Part shown: one piece after another, positions 1 to 5,849 of the stretch | Numbering within the stretch: the first letter of the stretch is position 1 | How the letters are laid out: every line of letters begins with the position of its first letter | From: Victivallales bacterium | GTDB taxonomy: Bacteria; Verrucomicrobiota; Lentisphaeria; Oligosphaerales; Oligosphaeraceae | Length of the DNA stretch: 7,018 bases | Assembly (NCBI GenBank): GCA_017538465.1 | Contig: JAFYIW010000194.1 | Span: 1 to 7,018 of the forward strand | Direction of reading: 5' to 3' | Notes under the pieces: model-generated | The model's input: the letters and a program-made list of their open reading frames with translations, nothing else | The model's database searches: none | What the model was told of the DNA's origin: nothing | Made by a program: the position numbers and the translations under genes

Positions 1-1980
1 CGGTTCCCGGCAGGCCAGCAACACCAGTTGCTGAGAAGTCTTCAGGTAATAGTACGCAGGCTTACGGCGATAATAGTAATCCACCACCGCATCGGAAATC
101 TGCGGCCAGCAGTCAATGACATTCCACCAAATCAGTCCCGACGTGCGGGGTTTTCCAAGCCGGAAACTCTCCAGGAAAAACTTCATCGCCTCGGCCTGCA
201 CAAACTGTGATGCCGCCACAAAATCCTCCAGTTTCTCGGGCACCTTTCCGAAGGCGCTCCTGATTTGCGTGTGCATGAGTCCAATGCGGTAGGAATAGGC
301 GCCATGCATATCTTCAAATGGCTGTGCCGCATGGCAATTCCAATCCACGTCATCCAGCGTCACTTTCAGCGCCTCCGGGGGCAGGAACTCGCGAAGGCTC
401 GCCATCTCCGGCATCCCATGGTAGCCCATCTCGGAGGCAAAGACCGCCTTGTGCCGGGTGTAGTATTCGCTCTTCCAGTAGTCGCGTGGTCCCCAGAGAT
501 GTTGTTCCGGAACGTCATCCAGCGTGCCGCCGGCCGCCCAAACGGCATCACAGATGTATGGCGAACTAGGCAGATAGTCACGGCTAGGATCTTCGCGCAC
601 CAGCACTTGAGGAAGCACCTCGCGCGTCACGCGGTTCACCGATGGCGGAAAGCGGTCAAGCCCGCCCCAGTAGCGCAGACAGTCGCATTCGTTGTCGCCA
701 GACCACAGCGCAAGACAGGCGTGGTGACGGATGCGGCGTACAACTGTCGTGGCCTCACGGCGCATCGCCTCCAGGAACGCCTCGTCCTGCGGCGGTGCCT
801 CGCATGCCAACATGAAATCCTGCCAGACGAGGATGCCCCGGCGGTCGCACTCCTCGAAAAACGCATCGTCCTCATAAATTCCTCCACCCCAACATCTTAA
901 CATATTACATCCCAAATCCGTCCAAAGTTCCAAATCCTTGACGACGCGTTCGGGATTCTCGCCGTGCATGGCCTCAGAGGGCACCCAGTTCGAGCCGCGA
1001 ATGAAGATTGGCTCCCCGTTGATGACAAAGCGGAAGCGCCCATTGCCTCCGGCGTCAAAGGCGTCAGTGCGGTCAAGGCGAATCGTACGAATGCCCGTCT
1101 GCCAGTTTTTCGTGTCCACTGTCCGTCCGTCCTTCAGCAATTCCAAAGTGCAATCGTAGAGATTCTGCGCGCCCGCGCCCGCTGGCCACCACAGCTGGGG
1201 AGCTGGCAACACGAAATGCTGGGTGCCGTGGCAGAAGCGCAACGGCGCCTCGTGCGTGAAGCGCTGTGTTCCACAGACCATCGTCAGCCGTGCGCTGTAG
1301 CCTTCGAAACGGTCTTCCCTAGGCAAGGTGAAGCTCCAGTCCAGCATCAGATGTGCGCCATCCGCACGCAGAGCATCTGTATGCAGATACGCCTTGGTCC
1401 AGCGGCGGCAGGAAAGATAGCGCACCTCCACAGGACGCCACAGTCCCGCGCCAACCAGCCGAGGGCAAATGTCCCATCCATACGTGTGCATCGCGCGACG
1501 CAGATGCAATCCCTCAAAATTGTAAGGCAACGCCTGCTCGCCAGGCGTGACCTCGAATTTCCTCGCGGCATTAACCGACGAGGCGATTTTCACCAACAAC
1601 ACATTGCCCGCATCCATCAGCAAATCACGCGGCACCATAAAACAATGCTCGATGAGCATATTGTCGGCTTGCCCAAGGGAGACGCCGTTCAGAAAAACTT
1701 CGGCCTGCGTGTCAATGCCTTCAAAGCACAGTTCGATGGTCTCGTCTGCCGTCGGCAATTCCGGCAACGTGAACTCCGTCGCGTATTCCCAGTCGATATA
1801 CTCGTAGGGACGCAGCAGCGAAGTGTTGTGTGCATAATACGGATCGGGAATCCTCCCCGCGCGGAACAAGTCTCCAATGACATTGCCTGGGACCTGCGCG
1901 GGAATTTCCTGCATTTTCCGCGTGTCGGGATCAAGATAGCGCAACAGCCAACGCGAAGAGGACAAAGGGAAGGATTTCAT
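1..1980 (-). CDS. Glycoside hydrolase family 2, beta-mannosidase-like; C-terminus beyond the left edge
   Basis: Reading the minus strand from ATG at 1980 gives 660 codons to base 1 with no stop, so the C-terminus is cut off (family members are usually about 800-860 residues). Residues about 25-70 match the GH2 sugar-binding domain (VPGNVIGDL, DPYY, DWEYATEF). GSNWVPSEA (329-337) opens the TIM barrel, and RCWGGGIYEDDAFFEECD (362-379) plus GILVWQDFMLAC (382-393) are typical of the beta-mannosidase branch, not of LacZ-type enzymes. WSGDNE supplies the likely acid/base Glu431 and SEMG the likely nucleophile Glu517. Such enzymes release terminal beta-mannose from manno-oligosaccharides or glycans by a retaining mechanism. 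No signal peptide is seen, so it is probably cytoplasmic. An in-frame ATG at 1992 (adding MLFP) is an equally possible start; neither start has a Shine-Dalgarno sequence. Family assignment is firm; the exact substrate is inferred. Confidence 0.92.
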   Translation of the reverse strand, partial: MKSFPLSSSRWLLRYLDPDTRKMQEIPAQVPGNVIGDLFRAGRIPDPYYAHNTSLLRPYEYIDWEYATEFTLPELPTADETIELCFEGIDTQAEVFLNGVSLGQADNMLIEHCFMVPRDLLMDAGNVLLVKIASSVNAARKFEVTPGEQALPYNFEGLHLRRAMHTYGWDICPRLVGAGLWRPVEVRYLSCRRWTKAYLHTDALRADGAHLMLDWSFTLPREDRFEGYSARLTMVCGTQRFTHEAPLRFCHGTQHFVLPAPQLWWPAGAGAQNLYDCTLELLKDGRTVDTKNWQTGIRTIRLDRTDAFDAGGNGRFRFVINGEPIFIRGSNWVPSEAMHGENPERVVKDLELWTDLGCNMLRCWGGGIYEDDAFFEECDRRGILVWQDFMLACEAPPQDEAFLEAMRREATTVVRRIRHHACLALWSGDNECDCLRYWGGLDRFPPSVNRVTREVLPQVLVREDPSRDYLPSSPYICDAVWAAGGTLDDVPEQHLWGPRDYWKSEYYTRHKAVFASEMGYHGMPEMASLREFLPPEALKVTLDDVDWNCHAAQPFEDMHGAYSYRIGLMHTQIRSAFGKVPEKLEDFVAASQFVQAEAMKFFLESFRLGKPRTSGLIWWNVIDCWPQISDAVVDYYYRRKPAYYYLKTSQQLVLLACREP

Positions 1981-2019
1981 GGGAAACAGCATCTGATGTG
2001 AAATTACGGGAGGGGGAAT

Positions 2020-2050
2020 AATATAATCTAGTAGTTCTAGTAGTTCTAGA
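2020..2050 (-). repeat. 9-bp tandem repeat and weak promoter candidate upstream of the GH2 gene
   Basis: On the plus strand the unit CTAGTAGTT occurs at 2028-2036 and 2037-2045, followed by a partial CTAGA (2046-2050), about 2.5 copies. It fills the short gap between the pilin terminator and the GH2 start. Directly downstream in the direction of the glycosidase gene is TATATT (2025-2020, minus strand), a possible -10 box that would give a 20-30 nt leader. There is no good -35 box: the hexamer at 17-nt spacing is TAGAAC, which lies inside the repeat. The repeat could therefore be an activator or repressor site, but that is inference. Confidence 0.4.
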
Positions 2051-2062
2051 AAAGCCGATCAC

Positions 2063-2099
2063 AAAAAAACCGGGATGCCTGAAGGAAGCACCCCGGTTT
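2063..2099 (-). terminator. Intrinsic terminator of the downstream pseudopilin gene
   Basis: Read on the minus strand, AAACCGGG (2099-2092) pairs with CCCGGTTT (2074-2067). The stem continues inward by G-U, U-A, G-C, C-G and G-U pairs to about 13 bp with a loop of about 7 nt, followed by a run of seven T (2069-2063). The two inner wobble pairs form only in minus-strand RNA; in plus-strand RNA they would be A-C mismatches. That and the T-run fix the orientation. It lies about 30 nt after the stop at 2128 and before the glycosidase gene. Confidence 0.88.
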
Positions 2100-2127
2100 C
2101 GCGGAGAATCAGCTAGCGCGATTCAAC

Positions 2128-2850
2128 TTAGTTCTTGGAGGGAGTGGCCAGGCGATAGGTGACGTCCTTGAGCACTTCCGCGTGGCCATCGAGGAAAGCG
2201 TAGTTGCACTTGTCGTCATGCGGATACTCGACGCCCATGCGCATGCCATCGTTGCTGGAGGAGGAGTAGACGGAGCGCGGAACCATGGTGTTGCGATCAT
2301 CCGGATAGTCCTTCGCATAGCGCCCGGCAAACTGAGCTCCGGTGTTTCCGGTGCAGCTGTAAATGAAGGTGTTCATCGGCTCGGCGACACTCGTCAAAGC
2401 GACGCCCTTGTCAATGCGGTCGCCCTTGTCGGCCCTGCAAGTCTGGTTGAGCACCAGGCCAATCTTGTAGAGTTCTTCCGGCTTGTTGACCGCCGTGAAC
2501 TTTTCCTGATAGGGGTTGATGTTGGCTGGGCACTCCCAGAGTTCCTTGTCCACATATTTGGTCAGGATAACGGGGAAGTATTTGTAGCCGTTCGAGGCGA
2601 AGGCCCCGTTGTTGGTGGACTGAAGATCCGTCTCGCCGGTCCTGAGTGACATGTAGGATGGCGCGGTCTGGCCATCATTGTCCTCGCAGTAGAGCATCAG
2701 ACCAGTCAGAATCTGCTTGTGATTGCTGGTGCAGGCAACGGTACGAGCCTTGACACGCGCCTTGGCAAGAGCGGGAAGCAACATGCCGGCCAGAATCGCG
2801 ATGATGGCGATGACGACAAGCAATTCAATCAGAGTGAAAGATTTTTTCAT
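2128..2850 (-). CDS. Type II secretion-like pseudopilin, H-X9-DG family (paralogue 1)
   Basis: A 240-residue protein starting MKKSFTLIELL, with a type IV prepilin N-terminal signature. It has a short basic leader, Phe5 as the expected first mature residue, Glu9 at mature position +5 and a hydrophobic helix to about residue 28. Near the C-terminus His211 is followed by nine residues and Asp221-Gly222, the H-X9-DG motif of prepilin-type proteins in Planctomycetota, Verrucomicrobiota and Lentisphaerota. A middle motif, KYFPVILTKYVDKELWECP (90-108), is shared with the paralogue at 3248-4033. The protein is expected to be inserted in the inner membrane and cleaved by a prepilin peptidase; its final role is unknown. 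The residue before the cleavage site is Ser, not the usual Gly. An in-frame TAA lies 21 nt upstream of the ATG, so the start at 2850 is secure. The gene has its own promoter and terminator. Confidence 0.92.
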   Translation of the reverse strand: MKKSFTLIELLVVIAIIAILAGMLLPALAKARVKARTVACTSNHKQILTGLMLYCEDNDGQTAPSYMSLRTGETDLQSTNNGAFASNGYKYFPVILTKYVDKELWECPANINPYQEKFTAVNKPEELYKIGLVLNQTCRADKGDRIDKGVALTSVAEPMNTFIYSCTGNTGAQFAGRYAKDYPDDRNTMVPRSVYSSSSNDGMRMGVEYPHDDKCNYAFLDGHAEVLKDVTYRLATPSKN

Positions 2851-2869
2851 GGTTGTGTCGTGTTTGGGT
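2851..2869 (-). promoter_or_regulatory. Conserved leader before the pseudopilin start, without Shine-Dalgarno
   Basis: The 19 nt before the ATG read ACCCAAACACGACACAACC on the minus strand. They match 16 of 19 positions in the other pseudopilin leader at 4034-4052. No purine-rich Shine-Dalgarno element is present; the stretch is rich in A and C. Its conservation immediately before the start suggests a role in translation initiation or simple descent from a shared duplicated unit. Confidence 0.5.
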
Positions 2870-2999
2870 TATGTGTTAGGAGTCGTAAGCAAAAGCGTGA
2901 TTGTTTTTAAAAAACCGGGGGCTTGCTGCCTCAGGAATGTATTGGTTTCCAACATCCATCACCAACTTTCGTCGGCAAACCCTGATAGATTTCAAGCAA

Positions 3000-3027
3000 A
3001 TTATATGAATTTTTTCTTTTTTTTCAA
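3000..3027 (-). promoter_or_regulatory. Sigma-70-type promoter of pseudopilin paralogue 1
   Basis: On the minus strand TTGAAA (3027-3022) and a perfect TATAAT (3005-3000) are separated by 16 nt. The spacer is almost all A (an A-tract likely to bend DNA). Transcription would begin near 2993 and give a leader of about 140 nt. The flanking blocks CTTGAAAAA and TTCATATAATTT are identical, with identical spacing, to those of the promoter at 4201-4228, which strongly supports function. Confidence 0.82.
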
Positions 3028-3188
3028 GACAATCGTCAACTTATTTGTCCAAAACCACCTGAAGACAAAACGAGATTCCATGGACTTTCTGAGGCGGTGA
3101 AGCGTCTTGCCATCTCGAAGTTACGGATTAAGATAAAGTGCATGGAACATGGATATGCCGCCCTCCACCGCGCCGCGCAGGCGTGGGC
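3028..3188. other. Intergenic stretch with no recognised feature
   Basis: Together with the leader and promoter at 2851-3027 and the terminator to its right, this makes about 400 nt without a gene. Between the promoter of paralogue 1 and the terminator of paralogue 2 I see no conserved coding frame, RNA gene or strong inverted repeat. Only minor promoter-like hexamers occur (TTGACG at 3039-3034, minus strand), at spacings that do not fit. Confidence 0.5.
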
Positions 3189-3224
3189 AAAAAAAAACTG
3201 GATGCTCCGAAAAGCATCCAGTTT
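3189..3224 (-). terminator. Intrinsic terminator of pseudopilin paralogue 2
   Basis: AAACTGGATGCT (3224-3213 on the minus strand) and AGCATCCAGTTT (3206-3195) form a perfect 12-bp stem with a 6-nt loop. A run of nine T (3197-3189, minus strand) overlaps the end of the stem. It lies 24 nt after the TAA at 3248. The plus-strand side has only three T, so it acts in one direction. Confidence 0.93.
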
Positions 3225-3247
3225 GGTAGCCGAATGAACTGCTCCGA

Positions 3248-4033
3248 TTAGTATTCCGGAGTCATCAGGTAATAGGTGAGATCCTTGATGGTCTCGACGT
3301 GGCCGTCGCAGAAGCTATAGTTGGCCTTGTCGTCGTGGCCGAGCTCCATGCCCTGGCCCATGCCTTCATCGTTGTGGCCGCAGTTCGTGCGCGGCACGAT
3401 CTTGGAGAGGTCAGCCTTCGTGGGTTCGCCAGAACCCGACCACCAGCCATAGTGGCCGACATACATGCAGTCCGTGCTGCCGTAGCCATTGATCGAGCCG
3501 GACAGGCCAGGAGCATCCGTGTTCGTGGGGGAGCAACCATAGAACATGGTGCCGGCCGGAACCGGAATCGAAGTGATGGCATTGGCGCGCTTCCGGCTGT
3601 CAAAGCGGGTGGCGCTGGACATGCATCCGTAGTTGATGGCGATGCCGACCTTGTAGTCCAACGCGCCTTCCCTATCGCCCCACTTGTAAGTCCAGGCGCA
3701 GGGCTGCAGCACTGCCGGGCACTGCCACAGTTCGGGATCCACATACTTGCGCATGAGAACCGGGAAATATCTGCCGCCGGTCAGGTTATTGCAGGTGTAA
3801 TTGGTAACCTGGTGGTTGGAAGGAATTCCATTCACCGAAGACGGGGGAATAATCTCGTCATTGTCCTGAAGATAAAGGAACGTTCCGAGCATGATCTGCT
3901 TGTGGAGGTTCACACAGGAAACGGTACGAGCCTTGGTGCGTGCCTTGGAAAGGGCGGGAAGCAGCATGCCAGCCAGAATCGCGATGATGGCGATGACGAC
4001 CAGCAGTTCAATCAGAGTGAAAGATTTTTTCAT
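3248..4033 (-). CDS. Type II secretion-like pseudopilin, H-X9-DG family (paralogue 2)
   Basis: A 261-residue protein starting MKKSFTLIELL, with the prepilin signature (Ser4 before cleavage, Phe5, Glu9) and a hydrophobic helix to about residue 28. The H-X9-DG motif is His233 to Asp243-Gly244, within HDDKANYSFCDGH. RYFPVLMRKYVDPELWQCP (88-106) matches the middle motif of the paralogue at 2128-2850. Trp and Cys are frequent in the body. It should be an inner-membrane-anchored, processed pseudopilin; partner and function are unknown. The frame stays open upstream to an ATG at 4165, but that start would bury the prepilin signature 44 residues inside the protein. The paralogue has a stop just before the matching ATG and the leader before 4033 is conserved, so 4033 is preferred. 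It is a single-gene unit with its own promoter and terminator. Confidence 0.92.
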   Translation of the reverse strand: MKKSFTLIELLVVIAIIAILAGMLLPALSKARTKARTVSCVNLHKQIMLGTFLYLQDNDEIIPPSSVNGIPSNHQVTNYTCNNLTGGRYFPVLMRKYVDPELWQCPAVLQPCAWTYKWGDREGALDYKVGIAINYGCMSSATRFDSRKRANAITSIPVPAGTMFYGCSPTNTDAPGLSGSINGYGSTDCMYVGHYGWWSGSGEPTKADLSKIVPRTNCGHNDEGMGQGMELGHDDKANYSFCDGHVETIKDLTYYLMTPEY

Positions 4034-4052
4034 GGTTGCGTCAGGTTTGGGT
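4034..4052 (-). promoter_or_regulatory. Conserved leader before the second pseudopilin start
   Basis: The 19 nt before the ATG read ACCCAAACCTGACGCAACC, matching the leader at 2851-2869 except at three positions. As there, no Shine-Dalgarno element is present. The match supports 4033 as the true start in preference to the in-frame ATG at 4165. Confidence 0.5.
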
Positions 4053-4080
4053 AAGAGTATGGGGAAACAGAAACGTATGA

Positions 4081-4116
4081 AGATTTGCGGAATTTTCAAG
4101 ATTTGAGGAATTTTCA
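4081..4116 (-). repeat. 18-bp tandem duplication in the pseudopilin leader
   Basis: On the plus strand 4081-4098 and 4099-4116 are direct repeats, AGATTTGCGGAATTTTCA and AGATTTGAGGAATTTTCA, differing at one base. They sit in the transcribed leader between the promoter (4201-4228) and the start at 4033. The distance from the -10 box to the ATG is 18 nt longer here than in the paralogue, which is exactly one repeat unit. No function can be assigned. Confidence 0.85.
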
Positions 4117-4200
4117 CCGGACTCCCAAGTGAAGGAGACACCTCCTCAGACCTCTGCCCGTCCATCAAAGATTTCTCGATGATTTCCGGTGTCTATTGAA

Positions 4201-4228
4201 ATTATATGAAATTTCTGGCATTTTTCAA
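4201..4228 (-). promoter_or_regulatory. Sigma-70-type promoter of pseudopilin paralogue 2
   Basis: On the minus strand TTGAAA (4228-4223) and TATAAT (4206-4201) are separated by 16 nt, the same layout as at 3000-3027. The wider blocks CTTGAAAAA and TTCATATAATTT are identical between the two promoters while the 10 nt between the blocks differ. The likely start of transcription is near 4194, giving a leader of about 160 nt. The promoter begins 47 nt after the rpoN stop; no convincing terminator separates them, so some read-through from rpoN is possible. Confidence 0.83.
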
Positions 4229-4275
4229 GCGGCAATGGAAAAACATTTTGTCAATACTTGAATTCATGCACAATT

Positions 4276-5820
4276 TCAATGGATTTTTCGGCGTGAAGAG
4301 GCGGGGATGTGGTCCAGGTCGCGGTATTTGGCAATGGTGCGCCGTTCGATAATATAGCCCTCTTTCTTGAGCAGTCCGGAGAGCGCCTGGTCGGAAAGCG
4401 GATGGCGGGAATCCTCGGCATTGACCAGCTCCCGCAGACGCTGGCGGACCTTGAGGCTAGAGACCTCCTCGCCGCTGGAAGTGCGGTATCCAAAGGAGAA
4501 GAAGCTCTTGAAGGAACGCACCCCCCAGGGAGTGCGCATGTATTTATTGGAGATGGCACGGCTGACGGTGCCCTCGGAGAGCTCCAGACGTTCCGCGACC
4601 TTCGCCAAGGTCAACGGCCGCAGCTCCGCCTCCCGACCGCTTCTGAAGAACTCCGGCTGCATTTCAACCAGTGCCAGAGTGACCTTCTCGATTGTCCTTT
4701 GCCGCTGGTCAATGGCATTGATCAGCTGATTCGCCTCGCCGACTTTCTGATTGAGATAGCGCCGCATTTCGGCGTCCGTGCCGGGCTGTTCCAGCAACGG
4801 GACATAATCGCGGTTCAGAACCAGCATCGGCACCGTGTCGCGCTCCATGCGCACGGCAAGTCTCCCTTCATGGGTGAACTCGACATGGACATCAGGATAG
4901 ACGTATGGCGCCACCTCGAAGGAGAGTTCATGGCCGGGCGCGGGATTCAGTTGGCGGATGCGTTCCACCGCCTCCTGCGTCTCGTCGATGTCCGCGTCAA
5001 TCGCACGGGCGATCTGGGGGATGCGATTTTTCGCCACGTCCTCCAGATGCCTGTCCACGATATCCCATTCCAGGCTGTGGACCAGCCGCTGTGCCTTCAG
5101 CTGAAGCAACAGACATTCGCGCAGGTCATGGGCGCCGATGCCGGGGGGCTCCAGCCGCTGGATGGCCCGCACGGCCTGGCGGACGGCCTTCTCGGACACG
5201 CCGTACTGCACAGCCAGTTCCGCATCGCCGACTTTCAGATATCCCAGTTCGTCCAGCTCACCAACCAGTTTCGCGCAGAGGCGCTTGAACTCCGGCGATC
5301 CAGGCAGTCCCTCGACCTGCCGCAGCAACTGCGTGTAATAGCCGTCCTCAGAGGAAACCGAATTCCAGAAATACTGCCGCCGTTCCTCGGCGTCGGGATC
5401 TTGGACCACGGGATAGTATTCGGTGTCCGCCGTCCCGCGCAGCTCGCGGTATTGAGGCGCTTCTGCCTCCAAAGAGTCCTCAGGCGCATCTGGGTCGGGA
5501 GGCAATTCCTCAAGAGGGGCCTCGGCGGCCATGGCAATGACCTCATTGTGGTATTCCTTGGCGTCGCCGTCCAAATCCCGAGCCGCGCGGATTTCCTCTG
5601 GCGTAGGGGAGACGCTTGCCGCCGCCTGCCGCTCGTCAACCACCAATGGCTGATTCAACTGCACCAGCATGGGATTCTGCATCAACGCCTGGTTGACGCG
5701 CTGCTGCAACTCCTGGTTGTTTTCCTGAAGAATCTCCAGACTCTGCAGCTGCGCCGGCGTAATCTGCAGCTCCTGCTGTTGGCGGAGGCTGGCAGTTTGA
5801 TTGAGTTCTAGGCCAGGCAT
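4276..5820 (-). CDS. rpoN: RNA polymerase sigma-54 factor RpoN
   Basis: This 514-residue protein is the alternative sigma factor that directs RNA polymerase to -24/-12 promoters and needs an AAA+ activator to open DNA. Region I is the Gln-rich stretch at about 8-50 (QLQSLEILQENNQELQQ, QALMQNP). An acidic linker (about 60-145) follows. The core-binding domain contains RLEPPGIGAHDLRECLLLQL (222-241) and LNPAPG (291-296). The DNA-binding part has a helix-turn-helix at about 403-425, then NKYMRTPWGVRSFKSFFS (425-442), and the RpoN box ERRTIAKYRD at 492-501. The RpoN box departs conservatively from the usual ARRTVAKYRE but keeps both Arg. Length is somewhat above the usual 430-490 because of the linker. 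The ATG at 5820 has no Shine-Dalgarno sequence. It lies 29 nt downstream of the rlmI-like gene, probably in one operon; the usual lptB, hpf and ptsN neighbours are not downstream. Confidence 0.97.
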   Translation of the reverse strand: MPGLELNQTASLRQQQELQITPAQLQSLEILQENNQELQQRVNQALMQNPMLVQLNQPLVVDERQAAASVSPTPEEIRAARDLDGDAKEYHNEVIAMAAEAPLEELPPDPDAPEDSLEAEAPQYRELRGTADTEYYPVVQDPDAEERRQYFWNSVSSEDGYYTQLLRQVEGLPGSPEFKRLCAKLVGELDELGYLKVGDAELAVQYGVSEKAVRQAVRAIQRLEPPGIGAHDLRECLLLQLKAQRLVHSLEWDIVDRHLEDVAKNRIPQIARAIDADIDETQEAVERIRQLNPAPGHELSFEVAPYVYPDVHVEFTHEGRLAVRMERDTVPMLVLNRDYVPLLEQPGTDAEMRRYLNQKVGEANQLINAIDQRQRTIEKVTLALVEMQPEFFRSGREAELRPLTLAKVAERLELSEGTVSRAISNKYMRTPWGVRSFKSFFSFGYRTSSGEEVSSLKVRQRLRELVNAEDSRHPLSDQALSGLLKKEGYIIERRTIAKYRDLDHIPASSRRKIH

Positions 5821-5849
5821 CTATAATACGGGGAAAGGGAAATATTATG

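Noticed and set aside
964..2001. Long plus-strand open frames opposite the glycosidase gene (also 265-900)
   Set aside because: They are antisense to a continuous GH2 frame with catalytic motifs, and their Arg- and Gln-rich translations resemble no family I know.
3108..3140. Plus-strand promoter-like TTGCCA with TAAGAT
   Set aside because: The -10 match is poor (4 of 6) and no plus-strand gene follows.
3151..3236. Short plus-strand frame across the terminator of paralogue 2
   Set aside because: Only about 30 codons, runs through the terminator hairpin and shows no start signal or similarity.
4130..4150. Small hairpin AGGAG-ACAC-CTCCT in the leader of paralogue 2
   Set aside because: Only five base pairs with no T-run or conserved counterpart in the other leader; not enough for a riboswitch or attenuator call.
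4034..4168. N-terminal extension of the second pseudopilin to 4165/4168
   Set aside because: The extension would bury the prepilin signature inside the protein. The paralogue has an in-frame stop 21 nt before the corresponding ATG, and the leader there is conserved as non-coding sequence.
4309..5811. A 500-codon open frame on the plus strand opposite rpoN
   Set aside because: It lies wholly antisense to an unmistakable rpoN, has no recognisable motifs, and such long antisense frames are expected from G/C-biased third codon positions.
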